Source of the DNA: Steinernema hermaphroditum
Lineage: Eukaryota; Nematoda; Chromadorea; Rhabditida; Steinernematidae
Length of the DNA: 64,000 bases
Direction of reading: 5' to 3'
Assembly: GCA_030435675.1 (NCBI GenBank)
Contig: CM059621.1
Span: 8,680,001 to 8,744,000, forward strand
The notes under the pieces are model-generated. The model saw only the letters and a program-made list of their open reading frames with translations, was not told where the DNA came from and ran no database searches. Made by a program: the position numbers and the translations under genes. Below are positions 13,901 to 26,136 of this stretch, piece by piece. Within the stretch, counting starts at the first letter, position 1. Every line of letters starts with the position of its first letter.

Positions 13901-15266
13901 GGTGCCCGAGGGGTAACAGGTTTTTGGAAGGGCTTCTTGCGATGGCGGTGTCGTCGACGGAGACGACAATGGAGGCGAGGAAGCGCCGGGAAGCACTCCG
14001 ATTAAGCGGCTTTCAGGAGGAGGGAGGGAACCTGTCGCGCTGAAACACTCGGGGCGCAATTGCAACAAGTGGAGGAGGGCGAAGATCGCCCGAGGCGGCT
14101 GGAGGGAGGGAAACGGTAGTTCGCGTGTTGTGCGGTGTTTGCGGAGCGGATTATTTGCACAAAAAAGGCAATTAGCATAATCGGACGCGATGAGAGCAAA
14201 CAGCAGAAGCAACAGCGTGGGACTGGAGGAGGGAGCAGGCTTGCCCGACGGGCAGGAGCAGGCCTGAGCGAAGTGAGCGGGCGAGCTCCGGCCGCGAGGT
14301 AACCTCGAAGGGGAAGCGGCGACGATGGAGCGCAGAGCAAACCTTGACCTGTTGGTTCGAAGGTTGGATGGCTGGTTCGATGCTGTCCTTGTAAGATTAA
14401 AATTAAACTCAATGCCAATGAGCGAAGCGAAAGGACACCCCTAACACCTGATGGCCACTTCACTTTCGCCGCCGGCGGAGTCGACGCCGCCGCCGTCTTC
14501 GGACCCTGCAGCTCCTTCTGGACCGCTCTCTGGCCCTCTTCTGTCCTCTCTTCGCTCGAATAAACGATTCTTACGACTGTATGCAGATGTAATCTCGTGA
14601 TTTACGGAGTCTCCGAGGGTCAAAGCACCCACGCACTTCGAGGGAACTGATCTGAAAGTGCTCAAAAATTGGTCTTTCCCATGAGAACCGGCCCCTCCAA
14701 AGGTGTACAAAGGGGAGATAATGCGTGTGCACTTTGCTGTTTCCTCTTCCTGCTGCTCCGGCCACTGATGACATCATCACGTGCGCCAGTCACTTTTTCG
14801 ACTGTTTTCGGCTGATTATGGGTCAAGGGCTTTCGGCTTTCCTCCGACGACCTTCACACATTTCCGCGAGGTGCCTTCGTCGTCGAAGTCTCGAGACCAC
14901 CCGAGTGGCGGCGGCGAGAAAAAGTTGCGAAGCGTCGGCTTCTGGCGCAAAAAAAAATGCAAATTTATGCTCTCGGGCACGGCCCTCGAGCCACCGTAAT
15001 CCGGGGGCGCGGCCCTTTCGCCTCCTCGAGGGCCCTCGGCGGCGCTCCTCTGGCGGCGGCTCCGCCCGCCTGCGCGGCTTCGTTGCAGCCTGCTGGCTCC
15101 GCCCCGGAGCACCGAGTGAGGTTTACCGTAGAAGGCGAGACGAAAAGAGCGAAAGAGAAAGTTGACCTGTCATCCCCGGCGACGAGCCGAACGATCTGCT
15201 GCGAGCGCCGGCGAGAGCTCCTCCTTTAGAGAAGAGTCGCGCAGGTAGTGTTGTAGTGCGTTCCGA
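7953..15266. other. Gene-poor region upstream of nhr-25
   Basis: More than 7 kb without a convincing complete gene. A GC-rich island at about 8200-8436 may belong to the WD-repeat remnant on the minus strand. At about 10620-10790 the plus strand has a short open frame after a TTTACAG site with a GRPRRPW motif, reminiscent of the tail of LINE-type reverse transcriptases, too short to call. From about 11.6 to 15.2 kb both strands carry long Arg/Ser/Pro-rich open frames that come from GC-rich composition, not from real exons. TACNGTA heptamers occur near 9951, 10148, 10183, 11229, 11910, 12437, 12731, 13775 and 15124. The right half probably contains regulatory DNA of the nuclear receptor gene. 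Confidence 0.45.
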
Positions 15267-18200
15267 ATGGTCGGTCTTGAAACTGCGACCTTGAAGTTGG
15301 ATTCGCCGATGACGCCCGTCGGCGGCGCTGGAGGCGCGAAGATGGCCGCGACGACCAGCGGCGGCCCCCTCGCCAAGAGCCTCGAGAACGAGGCCTGCCC
15401 CGTGTGTGGGGACCGCGTAAGCGGCTACCACTACGGCTTACTCACCTGCGAGTCCTGCAAGGTAAGTCTGTCCCTACCGTACCCTGCTCCATGTCCGGCT
15501 TCGATTCGAATTCGAATCGCGGTGTTAGCCGAGGCGCGGAGACGTCGTCCGCAGCTGTCTATCGTCGCCAAGATAACCTGTTTTCGCCCTCAGGCGCCCG
15601 CTTCCTGCTGCGCCTTTCCCAAAGAGCACTTGTCCGCGAGGGCATTCCGAGAACATCGGCCATTTGCACCCCGAGGTGCGAATCCTCCGTTCACACCCCC
15701 CCCCCTCACCCATCCTCACACGACGCCCCTAATGAACCTCTCTTTGCAGGGATTCTTCAAACGCACCGTCCAGAACAAGAAGGTAACCGTCCGTCCCGTG
15801 CCCCCCTAACCGCTCATTCAGTATCAGACGTACCAGTGCTCTGCCGAGCAGAACTGCCCCGTGGACAAGACGTGCCGCAAGCGATGTCCCCACTGCCGCT
15901 TCCAGAAGTGCCTCCAGCGCGGCATGAAGACCGAAGGTGCGTCGGGAGGGAAGGGAATTCGGGGAAACGCCGCGCCGCGTAATTGATTGCTTCAATTGAT
16001 AATCTGTTGCCTCGGCGCGGCGACAGGAAAAACCGGTCGGCGCCGTTTCCCGACTTCGCCGAATCCTCGATCCGGGATCCGGGCACTCCTGCCAGCTGCC
16101 TCTCGGCCTACGGTCACTCCGCGGGCGTTCCCAAGGTCACCACCCCTGGCTTTACTATTCCGTTCCCTGCCGCCACCGCTACCGTACCCCTGGCCTACGG
16201 CATAAAAAGCGCCGAGTGGCAACATAAAACCGCGCCGATTCGAGGAGCGCATTTTCCTTTTTGCAATTAGCCCTCGCGGCCGGTGTCGTCGACGCCGCCA
16301 GCCCTTAATCCACTTAGGGCTGCGCAGAAGCACCGAAGAGCGCCCGCGGAGCCGTGGAACCTGTTCCGGCGCAGCCCGCGGCGCCACTCGTCACGTTGAG
16401 TCATCGGCGGTGATCGAGTGACGTCGCCGAAGACGTGCGGATCAATCAAAGCCGGCGAAGCCGGGGCCGCCGAGATAGGCATCGAAGTTGGGAGCGGCAC
16501 GGGGCCTCTAATTAACTCCGAGTCGAGAGACATCGAGCCGCCGAAGTTGCGCAATTTATTGCCCGCGCCTCGAAACGAAAACAAACCGAGCCACTTGCTG
16601 AGGCCACGGGGCCAAGAAGGTCCATCCATCCGAAGGATCCCCTCCACCAAGGGTCCTCTTTCTCCGGGCGATCGTCTTTCAGGAGAAGAAAGAAATATGT
16701 CACAACGGATCATTTGGTGCCGAATGCCGCCGCAGGTGTAATTAGACTCCGCGGAGTACCGTAATCTGCATGAATGGGGCCACCGCCTTTGTTTTGGCGC
16801 GCCTAATCGCATTAGGATAATCTGCCTCGAGTCCTCTCAGTTGGGGCCACACGCCGCGACAAAGATGCGCGGCGGCGGCGCCCAGTAATTACGGTAAATC
16901 CGCCACCCAAAGTTCGCTTTGTTTAGGAGTGCGCGCGGCGAGTCGTCAAAAATTGCAAATTAGAGATCGGCGCCAATTACGGTGTGGGAACGCGGGGACA
17001 ATGGGGGCCGTGACCCGCTGCATGCCTAAACGGACGCTGTTTGCAGCCGTCAGAGCCGATCGGATGCGAGGCGGCAGAAACAAATTCGGCAACTTCTACA
17101 AGACTGACCGGGCGAAGCGCCTCGCCATGACCCGGAAGCAACAGCTCCAGAGCGTCGCCACCGGCCAGGCCACCCCCGTCGTCACCTCGGCGCCCTCCGG
17201 CTCCTCTGCCTTCTACGCCACCACCTCTACCGTACCCCTGAACGACGCCCTCGTCTCCAGCAGCACCACAGACGTCAGCAGCCAGCTCGCTTACTACGAG
17301 CACCCGGCCTACAAGCTGAAGTCCGACTGCGACACGCTCCTCCATTCGCCCACCCTTTCCAACAGCACCCACTCCTCGCAATGTAGGTCCTACCGTACTC
17401 CGGCCCCGTGCATCCACATCCCCGTTACAGTATCCGACTTCATGATGCCGAGGGCGAACGCCTACATGCCCAACTGCGACAACCTGACGGCGCTTCTGTC
17501 GTCGGCACCGATCGACGCGCACGCCAACGGCTTCCAGGTCTACTCGTACATGAAGCATGAGCCCCACGACGGCGCCGCGCACCCCTACGTCACAGGCGCC
17601 GTCGTGCCCAATCCCGCCGCGCTCACCCTGGAACAGTTCATCCCAGCCGCGCATCCCCAACAGACGCACCTACAGGAGTACGCGCCCTTCTGCCAGACCT
17701 CCACCTACATGCCCATGCCTCCCATGGACGCCACCGTGGCTACCGTAACCAGCCGGGCCTCCGGGAGCAGCCGCTCCTCGCCGGTGCTGCCGACGTGTCC
17801 GATGCCGACGGCGAAGACGATCGAGGACTCGTACTACCGCGGCTTCGCCCTCCTCGAGACGCTCTCCAAGGAGTTCCTCTCGCGGCCTCTGTAAGTGTCC
17901 CTCTCTGTGCATCCCTATCGCCGACCCATCTCGGCACCTTCCCAGACCATTTATCACCGCCTGTCTTTCAGGAAGATGGTCGAACTGATTGTGCAGCAGC
18001 AGGGGCAGCAGCTCGACGGCTTCAGCTTCTCGCACATCTGCTACAACCTCAACGGCGTCGATTTGAAGGAGATGACGCGCTGCACGCCTTTCTTCAACAA
18101 ACTCGACGAAGCCGACCAGAGCAGCCTACACGCCCTGTCCGCCTTCCCCATCTTCATCCTGGACCTCGCGTGGAACGTGCTCAAGGGTCAGATTCCGCAG

Positions 18201-19182
18201 CAGGTGGCGGTGCAGAGCCGCGGGCAGCCCGTCGTCGTCAGCTCCTCGAACCTGGCCGTCTTCTTCGACGAGGCCTTGCTCGAGAAGTTCGACCACATCC
18301 TCACCATGCTGCAGACCTTCGAGAGCGCCCTCGATCACTACGACTACGTCGCCATCAAGGCGCTCCTTCTCTTCAATCTCAACGGTGAGTGCTCCCCCGA
18401 GGCGTCTTCTCATCCCCCTGCAGGCCATCGCCACATCCAGAACATCGCCTTCGTGCAGTCGGCCTTCACCGCTGTCATGGAGGAGTGGACCTCCTTCCGG
18501 CGGCTCTCGCACGACGCCAACCCGATGTATCAGATTCTTCGCCTGCTCAAGTGAGTCCTCCACTCCATCTAATTGCAAATTCGCGCGGCGGGAGGGAGTC
18601 GCGAGAGATTTACGAGCCACCGGGTCACCGAGGGGGTCACACGAGGGGAAACCTGCAATTAGCGGTTTTGTGTCGCGGCGGCCCTTGAGAAGTGCGCGTT
18701 TTGTTTTTGGCCAAAAGACGCCTTTACGACGACGGCAACGACGGCGACGCAACAGGTCCCGTGACGCGATCTGCGCAATCCAGCCCCGATCCGCGGAACC
18801 GGAACCGCGTCACAATTGCGCCTTATCACTTTCCGTCACTCACAGGTTCCTCTAACCTCCAATTACGGTATCCGCTTACACAAGAGGTGCACCAACTCGG
18901 GAGTCAAGGTCCCCACTTAGCGCCCACCCGGCAATTAGATGCTAATTAAGGCACTTGGCTCGTCTATCAACACAATAAGGTGTTGATGGGGATTAGAGGG
19001 TCACCCCTGCGGGTGGCCCGTCTCCGCTGCTCCATTACCGTAATCGTTGCAGGGAACTGGCCGAGGACGTGCAGGGCTCGATGAAGCGGAAACTGCAAGT
19101 CGGCGAAGTCGTCGAGCAGGACGCCTACAGTATCCCGATCCCCTCGATGACCTCTTATCAGCCCACCTACGTGCGCCAATGA
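15267..19182 (+). CDS. nhr-25: NR5A nuclear receptor (FTZ-F1/NHR-25)
   Basis: Seven exons: 15267-15461, 15750-15782, 15822-15936, 17047-17890, 17972-18384, 18424-18550, 19053-19182. They total 1857 nt (618 aa), all in phase. The two zinc fingers start at Cys44 ([15 protein letters not shown]), with P-box [16 protein letters not shown] and the second finger ending [14 protein letters not shown]. The NR5A-specific FTZ-F1 box follows directly ([15 protein letters not shown]), which fixes the family. A long Ser/Thr/Pro-rich hinge leads to a ligand-binding domain ([13 protein letters not shown] onward, then [12 protein letters not shown]). NR5A receptors bind extended half-sites as monomers in the nucleus; NHR-25 and FTZ-F1 control moulting, epidermal and gonad development. 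A typical C-terminal AF-2 helix is not obvious; the tail ends SYQPTYVRQ. Exon 4 contains a possible 48-nt intron (separate entry). The 1.1 kb intron 3 is GC-rich and without a gene. The start is the first ATG in frame; a later Met is possible. Confidence 0.95.
17383..17430 (+). other. Possible optional 48-nt intron in nhr-25 hinge
   Basis: Inside exon 4 a GTAGGT donor and a GTTACAG acceptor bracket 48 nt, the usual intron size here and a multiple of three. Splicing joins SQ to LSDFMM; retention adds 16 residues, with no stop either way. TACCGTA lies just inside the donor and TACAGTA straddles the acceptor. Either isoform is possible; splicing seems likelier because the segment is pyrimidine-rich. 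Confidence 0.5.
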
Positions 19183-19582
19183 TCTTCTCCTCCTACCGTA
19201 CCCTCTAGCTATGCCAGGCCCGTCGCCTCCCTTGCCCTTAATCTGTACAGATCTCTATTTCCTCCTTTACCGCCACCCTGAGTGTCTCACCGTATTTATC
19301 GTCCGTTCATTGCCTACCGTATCTTACCGTATACGAATCGGGTATTTCGTCTCCTCCACTACCGTACTCCCGCCACTACCACTCCGTGCAAAACCCTCCG
19401 CATACGCACACATTCCAGCTCTCCCTAGCTGCATTTCCGACTCAAACCCGTGTTTATAAATAGTCGACGTCTGATGGATCGAATGTAAATGACGAATTAA
19501 ATTATTGTAAACCTGAATCGACGAGTGTAGGGATTTCCACGGCTCAACTGCGAACAACATTTAATCGGACAGCGAACAGCAC
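19183..19582. other. Convergent 3' region rich in TACCGTA
   Basis: This lies between the stop codons of nhr-25 (+) and the Q-rich gene (-). It has four TACCGTA copies at about 19194, 19315, 19325 and 19360, two of them 10 bp apart, in pyrimidine-rich sequence. No canonical AATAAA was seen for either gene. An AT-rich patch near 19455-19510 is the likeliest cleavage zone. Confidence 0.4.
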
Positions 19583-20763
19583 TCAGGCGAGTTGGGGGAC
19601 GGCGACGTCGACGTCGACGAGCGCCTGGTCCGGGGGCATCTCCTCGGGAGCGAAGAGCGGCGGGTGGCGCCGGAGGAACTGGCGCCCGTCCCAGATGAGC
19701 GGCTCCGGCCAGATGAGAAGACGGCCCTCCTGCTCGAACATCGCGTGGTACTCGTTCTGCGCGGTGATCATGACCATCTCGTGGGGCGCCACGGGCACGA
19801 GGAACTGCTGTGGGGAATTCTGGGGCATGAAGAAGGGCTGCTGGGGACTGTGTGGAGACATCGGGTGACCCATGGGCGAGGAGGGCATCTGAGGGGGCTG
19901 CTGGTAGGGGACACCCATCATCTGGCCCGGATAGAGCTGCATCTGGGGATGCTGTGGAGGGTACATCAGATTAGGATGGTGCTGGGGGTAGACCACTTGC
20001 TGCTGCTGGTGAGGATGGTGGGGGTGCTGCTGATGGGGAGAAGACTGCTGCTGCCACTGCTGACTCTGTGGGGGATATTCCTGCTCCTCGATGCCGTAGG
20101 CACCAGGTTCACCGTCTTCTTCGAGAGGAACTCCATCTTGAGACCTTGCCTCGTAGTACTCCACCCCGTCCCCTTCCAGAGGACCTGCTTCTTGCTCCTC
20201 TACATACTGCTGGGGAACTTCCCTTCCGAACCCTCGAAGTTCGCCCTCCTTCGCTTCTTCTTCTGCCGAGGCGTATCCTCCGTCGACGAAATCCTCGACG
20301 TGATCTTCGTGTTTCGGACCAGTGCTGAGCGGCTTCTCCTTCTCCTGGAAGGTCGTTGGTGCCACAGGGGTCAGCAGCGGTTCGCTCTCTTCCTTTGGAG
20401 GCTCGCTGGAGAGGGAAGGCGCCGCTTGAGAAAACGGAGCTTTTGGGACGGTGGCGGGATCTTAAAGAGACGTTGTCACACGGGTCAGCTTTGTCTTCTC
20501 TTACTCTTCCTAATGACGAGCACCCTGGCCCCTTTGGGCACTCCCTTGAATTCGCGCTTCCCTGCAGGGACGGCGATCAGAGGCGCCTCCCTCCGCATCT
20601 GGAGGCGCACCGGAAGACGATCGGGCTTCGTGATTCTGCCGCCGGCGATCTTCGCCAGAAGAGGTTTCCGCTCGACGTTGGGGATGATGAAGCTCGGATT
20701 CGTGGGAGGCCGAGTGGAGGACGCCTGGGCGACGTTGTCAGCCTGCGTTCCGCTCTGCTTCAT
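19583..20763 (-). CDS. Unrecognised Q/P/H-rich protein
   Basis: Two exons on the minus strand: 20763-20505 and 20460-19583, joined by a 44-nt GTAAGA...TTAAG intron. They give 1137 nt, 378 aa. The ATG follows a TTTCAG acceptor (AUCCCACC then AUG), suggesting trans-splicing. The N-terminal quarter is basic and conserved-looking (PSFIIPNVERKPLLAKIAGG; GVPKGARVLVIRK). The middle is acidic and then strongly Gln/Pro/His/Met-rich. The C-terminus (VMITAQNEYHAMFEQEGRLL, WPEPLIWDGRQFLRRHP) looks folded. No signal peptide or membrane segment. I do not recognise a family; low-complexity Gln/Pro tracts suggest an RNA- or chromatin-associated scaffold, which is only an inference. It is convergent with nhr-25. 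Confidence 0.75.
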
Positions 20764-23700
20764 GGTGGGATCTGAAAGAACGTTGGATGGAAGGAGATCT
20801 AGAAACGAGAGTTTTTGTAGGAACACGCCTAATCGCTCCTTCCACGGTTCTCCTCTTTCGGAGATGGTATCAAGCGGAACGGAAAGTGCCGAAAGAAGCT
20901 TAGTAGATCGCCGAGAGAAAGCCGCCCTCGACCGCGATAAGCGTGCTCAAGGAAGCGCAATCTTGGCCGCGATCGCTCTCCAAGGAGATCGATAGATTCA
21001 AAAATCGCCGTTCTTCACGATGCGCTCCCACTAGCACCGCTTTCTTCTGAGTTGCATCGCCTGACGTGCTCCCAGAGCGATCTCCACACGACCTATATGC
21101 GGCCAGATGGACGAAAGGCGATGCTTTGTGACAGAGCAAAGCATCATCCCTCAGGTGATCCCACTTGTTTTCATAGGGCACAGATCTAAAACGGACCCGA
21201 ACTATACTTTTAATTGAGAAGGTCGTGTTTACGCACTTCCACTACCCTCTACCCACGAAGACATTTATAGAATCTGAGTCACTCTGCTCAGTGCAGCCAA
21301 GTGCAGAGCTAAATCGCCCCATGCATAGGAGTGTAGCAAACGAGTGACGCCTTAAGTATTGTAAGCACATTTATTTATACATGGACATTTTGGGGTAGAC
21401 TGCCTATTATTTATTTTGGCTAAAAAAGGCTTCTGTCGCCGCCATTGTGTGGATGTGGCAATTAGAAATTTTTGACAAAAAAAGTTTTCATCTTCCATTT
21501 TTTATTAGAGCTAATAAAGACCATTTTGTGGTTATCATATAACTATTTGTACGTTTACTACTTTACAACGATTTGCTTTTCGACGGTGTTCAACAATGCT
21601 GCCTGCTGACATAACGTATGCATATAGGCCTGCTCAGGGGTTTAATATGACGTTGAGGTGCTGAGTTGAATTCCTTCTTCGGCCAGAATGTGAAGGTTCT
21701 TTTGGAATTGGAAGCATCTTCTGCAGATTTGTAAGTCGTGGAATTCCTAGACGTTCGTCCAGACGCCCATGAAGACATCCGAAGAATCTTTGGTGCGTGG
21801 TTTTCCTAAAGGTCACGAAGACCCGGAACTACTGTAGCCACTTCTCCTCTCTGCAGTTCTTTTCCTCAGTCCGCTCCCTCCCTCTGTCCTCTGAAATCAC
21901 CTGCTTGCATAGCCGTGCGTATCCCAAATTAACAGAAAATACGATATTTGAAGGAGCTCCTTAGGCTGGAGACCCGGCGTCACTCGGGTCTTGCTGCGAC
22001 GCAAATTGTGAAATGAATGATTAATGCGTCTTCTCTCCACTCCGCCGCGGCACCTGTCTTCTGATCAGCGAGGTCCATTTCCATATTAAATGGAGCATCT
22101 GGCCACGGGGAAAACAAAATCACGTGAAGATCGGTCGCCGAAGGAGACGCCGACGTGACGTCCCAGTTTTTGTCCTCCCGGAAAGTGACTCACCTAAGGA
22201 GGGACAAAAGTAGAAAGCACCCTTTAGAAGAGCTTTGAGATCGGAAGCGGCGACGAACTCTATCCGATCCCGGAGTTGGCCTAGAGGTTATTTCTGTCGA
22301 GTTGTGTATCAAGATGCTTTAGGAGAAAACATTATTTGGGCTTCTTCCTGCATCGCGTTTTGATTTCACGAAATTCCTCCTTCCAGGCTTCTTTTTTTGG
22401 TTTCTCCTTATGACTGTCTTTTGACGCTGTCTTCCGCCAATCATCCCATTGTGTTATGGCTACTTGACCATGTTTGTTCAAATGTCCGAAATATTGGAGC
22501 AACGTGCCTTGTGATCGCAACAAACCGTGCAAATTTTTGTGTTTTTGTGGCGACGATGAAGTTTGGAAAACAAAATGCGATTAAATTTCCATGAGCTTGT
22601 CTCATCGTGCGCATTTCAAAGTCACTTTTTTGGAACCTTCGGATGTGTTCGAGAGATAATTCCGCCCACGAAAGAGGACTGCAAAAGAGACGCAATCCCG
22701 GGCATACAAGTAGTTCCTCCTGAATGCAGCCTGAGTGGCACCTCCAGTCCTTTTATTGGTCACATCTTCACAGCTGCACTCAAGTTCAATCGGAGCAAAT
22801 ATCACTGGTTCGGTCAGCGTGGCGTCTGTCGCATTCTCAGCATCGCTTCAATACGTGAGTCGCCGGCCTCAAACGTTTTGTCACCTTTTGGTTTTCCCAA
22901 TTAAACTAAGTGAAGCTTTCCTTTTTGGCCTTTTTAAGAAGGCGAAAAAAAGAAGGAACTTTTAGGGAATCACGTGGTGAAAGGTAGATCGAATTCATTG
23001 GAGGTCATGCATCGAGGCGATTCTGGGAGCGCCACGAGCTGCTCAACAAATCTTTGTGACTCGTTTTTCAAAAAAGCGAACATTCGCCGAATCGAAATTA
23101 AGCTTTAGGTGTACCCAAGTTCTTGTTTATTTCACTTACGAATCGTCGACCACATACGGCGTGTCAACCAGCTCGTTTTTCCGTCCTCGGCTGAGTAGTA
23201 AATGTCACACGTTAGAACATCGATCTTACCGCATCTTCAGTAACTTGTCTTCAGTAAAACTGCAGGTTTGCACCGATTATGATCGGTAGCAGCGCTCATG
23301 TCGACCGCAAAATGATCAGCGCCCCGCATTCCATTATTGAAATACAAAACCGTTCGAAAAACGGTCGAAGTGCTGACTTTCTGACACTTCCATGTTAGCT
23401 CAAAATCACCTAGCTTACAAGCGAAATAACTTTCTCCGTCTTGCGTGCCTTGTGGTCGTTCGATGCGGAAAATGTTAAGGAGACAAAGGCGCACAAATTC
23501 ATCGGATGGATTTCGTTCTAGTGTCCGCGTCGAGAGCGTCGAGAACAGTTGGAAAACACGTCGAAAAATGACCGTAAAAAGTCGAATTTTTTGAGTTTCC
23601 GATATTTTTGTATCAATCGATATCTCTCGGCGTCATTAGTGATTTTCCGTTTGAATTAGTGCAAACGGACTCATCCACACGGAATTACAGGCCAAAAACC

Positions 23701-25800
23701 ACCACAAAGTAGCCTGGTCCCGACACGAAGCGGCGGACGCTTTCGTGAACCAATTTCCCTTATGCTGACACGCCGTGTACACGCCATGCTGGCCGAACCA
23801 GTGACAGTTATTCCAATTGAACTCGAGTATGAAAGGTGTTCATTTTATTTATGATTTGCACTAATTGTGTCAAGAGATATTGCTCAATTAAGCTAATGTA
23901 GGCAAGGTGTGTTCGCCTTCTTCTATCTGGCGACGTTTCCGGCGAAAGTGAATCACAATTGCCTGAATCTCTCGTCAGACGTCAGAAGTGGATTCGATTT
24001 GCATTTCTCATTATTCCTCGGCTGCATCATCTCCCCTCCCAACCAGTCTCCCACCCCCACCCAAGGGCCACTTCCAGCCCTACAAGAAGCTCTCCCTTGT
24101 CTTCGATGTAATTAGCCTTAATTGGTGACCACCATGTTTTGACATCACCTACAAAGCGTTTACCCTCGGAACGAACCCGCGCCGACGTCACAAAGTGTTT
24201 TCGGCCTCTATTTCGGGATATCGCCTCCCGGATCTGCCCCTCCTTCTTGATCTCCGTCAGCCTTTCCTTCCGGACGACTTCCACTTAAAGGGCGCTTCTC
24301 GCTTTCGGAGCGAAATCTGATCTCCGCGGCACCCACGCTTCGTCGCCTCATTGTCGCATTTCCCTAATTCCGACCCAGGCGGGAGTCGTGGAAAGATTAC
24401 ACGTCTTCCGCCGCCGCATTCCACGCGTTCCCCCGCTTCTGGCAGGCCTGCACGAGGGGAGGACTGTCATGCGGTGAGTAAGTCCCGTGATTCCCCGAGG
24501 GAGAAGGGGCGGCGCCGCTTTTTGGAAATTCGCTAACTCGAACAAGTCGGACGCTTTACACTCTTTGACCGGTATTCAACTTGTTGGAACCCGTCCCAAC
24601 AAGTTCTTGTTTTCGCTTTCGAACCGCCGGGGTCGCCCCTTCCCACCACTTAACCCCGGCCGCACATCGGGCTCTGCAGTCGGCCCTGGTTAGGGAAACC
24701 CTTGGGGCTCGGTCCGTCACCACACGTGAGGCTGCGCGTGATCTGGGTCCCCGTGGGAGGCAAGCGGGTTGAGGTAGGGGACAAAGTACTGCAACACTCC
24801 GTTGTCCTCTTGAACCACGCCTCTAGAGGTGCCATTTGGTTGTCGGCTCCCCCGGTACGGTGCCTCCTTCATGTGCCCACTTCACATGAATTCGCGTTTG
24901 TGTTTGCATCCGCGTCATTTAGTTTCCTGCCCACTTCCCTTTTGCGTGATTCGGCGCTTATAAGCCTCTGGTCCCCCCACAACACCTGGACAAGAAGGGG
25001 CGCCTCTCTGTACCACTGTGTCTTCTCAAATATTCCAAGACGAACTCTATTTTCTCGATTGGCACAACATTTGCATGGCGCCATTTAATTGACCTCCTTC
25101 CTAATCGAATAGAACGACCTCTGCGTGGAGTAGGCGTTGGCACCTGTCGGCGCCCTCCAGTAGCCCTGAGGGCACAAAACGGACTGGGTTCCCCCGCCAT
25201 CTAACCTAATAAGACCACTGCAGATACGATAGTCTCGTTTCCCCTACTTGGTGACATTCTCCGCTGTTTGCCACCCAGATTGTTTCCCCGAGATCTCCCA
25301 TAATCGCCCTAATTGCGCTGTTTTCCGACCTGTCGGCGACGTTCCTTGGCCACTGGAAGCCCCAATTTCTTGGATCACGTGGCCCCCTCGTGGCCCCGGG
25401 CAGAAGTCAGATGCCTGACGGCTACTCGGAATCGTCGTCTCGATGACGTAGCGCCTTCGGAGGCGACCACGCCTTCGGCCTCCGAGGAGGCGGTCGAGGA
25501 GGGGCAGGTGGAATCGGCCGATTCCGGCGACTTCTCAAAAACAATAAATTATTCGACGCCTTTGGCTCCTTTCCCCTCAAAACACCTCCCCTTCTCCAGC
25601 GTGTTTGTCTTCTAGAGGAGCACGCTCGTCATCTCGATTATGCAAGCTCCCTTTGACCCTTCTTCTGCATTCCTCGCTCCCACACCCCCCGCGAGGAACT
25701 CACGTACTCCACCTTCGACTCTTCCCGGAAGCGTCTCTCGATTAATTCCCTCCGCAGCCGCGCGCACATCTCTCACGTCAGCCCAAATGAAATGTTTCAG
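20764..25800. other. Gene-poor intergenic region
   Basis: No well-supported gene in 5 kb. Around 22.3-22.6 kb the minus strand carries a Lys-rich open frame (HGLLRSQGTLLQYFGHLNKH...) overlapping another frame, without splice support. GC-rich blocks at about 24.1-25.6 kb give several chance frames. One TACTGTA occurs at about 21830. The rightmost few hundred bases are the probable promoter of the peptide gene at 25801. Confidence 0.4.
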
Positions 25801-26136
25801 ATGCAGACGATCTTCCTCTTCGCGCTTACCGTAATCGTCGCCGCCGCAAACGCGATCCCCTACGCGTAAGTGCTCTCCGCCCGAGGCCAGAACCTCCTGG
25901 ACCTCTTTAGACGGTACGTGCCCATGGAGCGATTCGAGGAGATGGCGCCCGACGTGCACACCTACACGATAAACCGTCTTCTGGCCGAGAAGGACGTGCC
26001 CCCCGAAGTAGCCTACGTGCCCGTCTCCACGAAGCGCTCCAACGGCTTCCTGAACCTGAACCTCAACAACGACATCGGCCGCTTCCTCACCTTCCTGCAC
26101 CCGAGCTCCTCAACCAAGTCGCGTCGAAGTCCCTAG
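25801..26136 (+). CDS. Small secreted peptide precursor (neuropeptide-like)
   Basis: Two exons, 25801-25865 and 25911-26136, separated by a 45-nt intron, encode 96 aa. The ATG directly follows a GTTTCAG acceptor. Residues 1-17 form a clear signal peptide (MQTIFLFALTVIVAAANA, cleavage before IPYA). After a spacer rich in Glu/Pro/Val comes a dibasic KR, then SNGFLNLNLNNDIGRFLTFL and HPSSSTKS, then a terminal RR. A single processed peptide of about 28 residues after KR is plausible, but there is no amidation Gly, so this is not a standard FLP or amidated NLP. The KR-SN start faintly recalls PDF-type peptides; I do not consider that established. AATAAA lies at about 26227-26232, 90 nt past the stop. 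I do not recognise an exact family. Confidence 0.75.

Noticed and set aside
22332..22532. Lys-rich minus-strand frame possibly coding
   Set aside because: Overlapping frames are equally open, no splice acceptor or start is present and the region is AT-rich.
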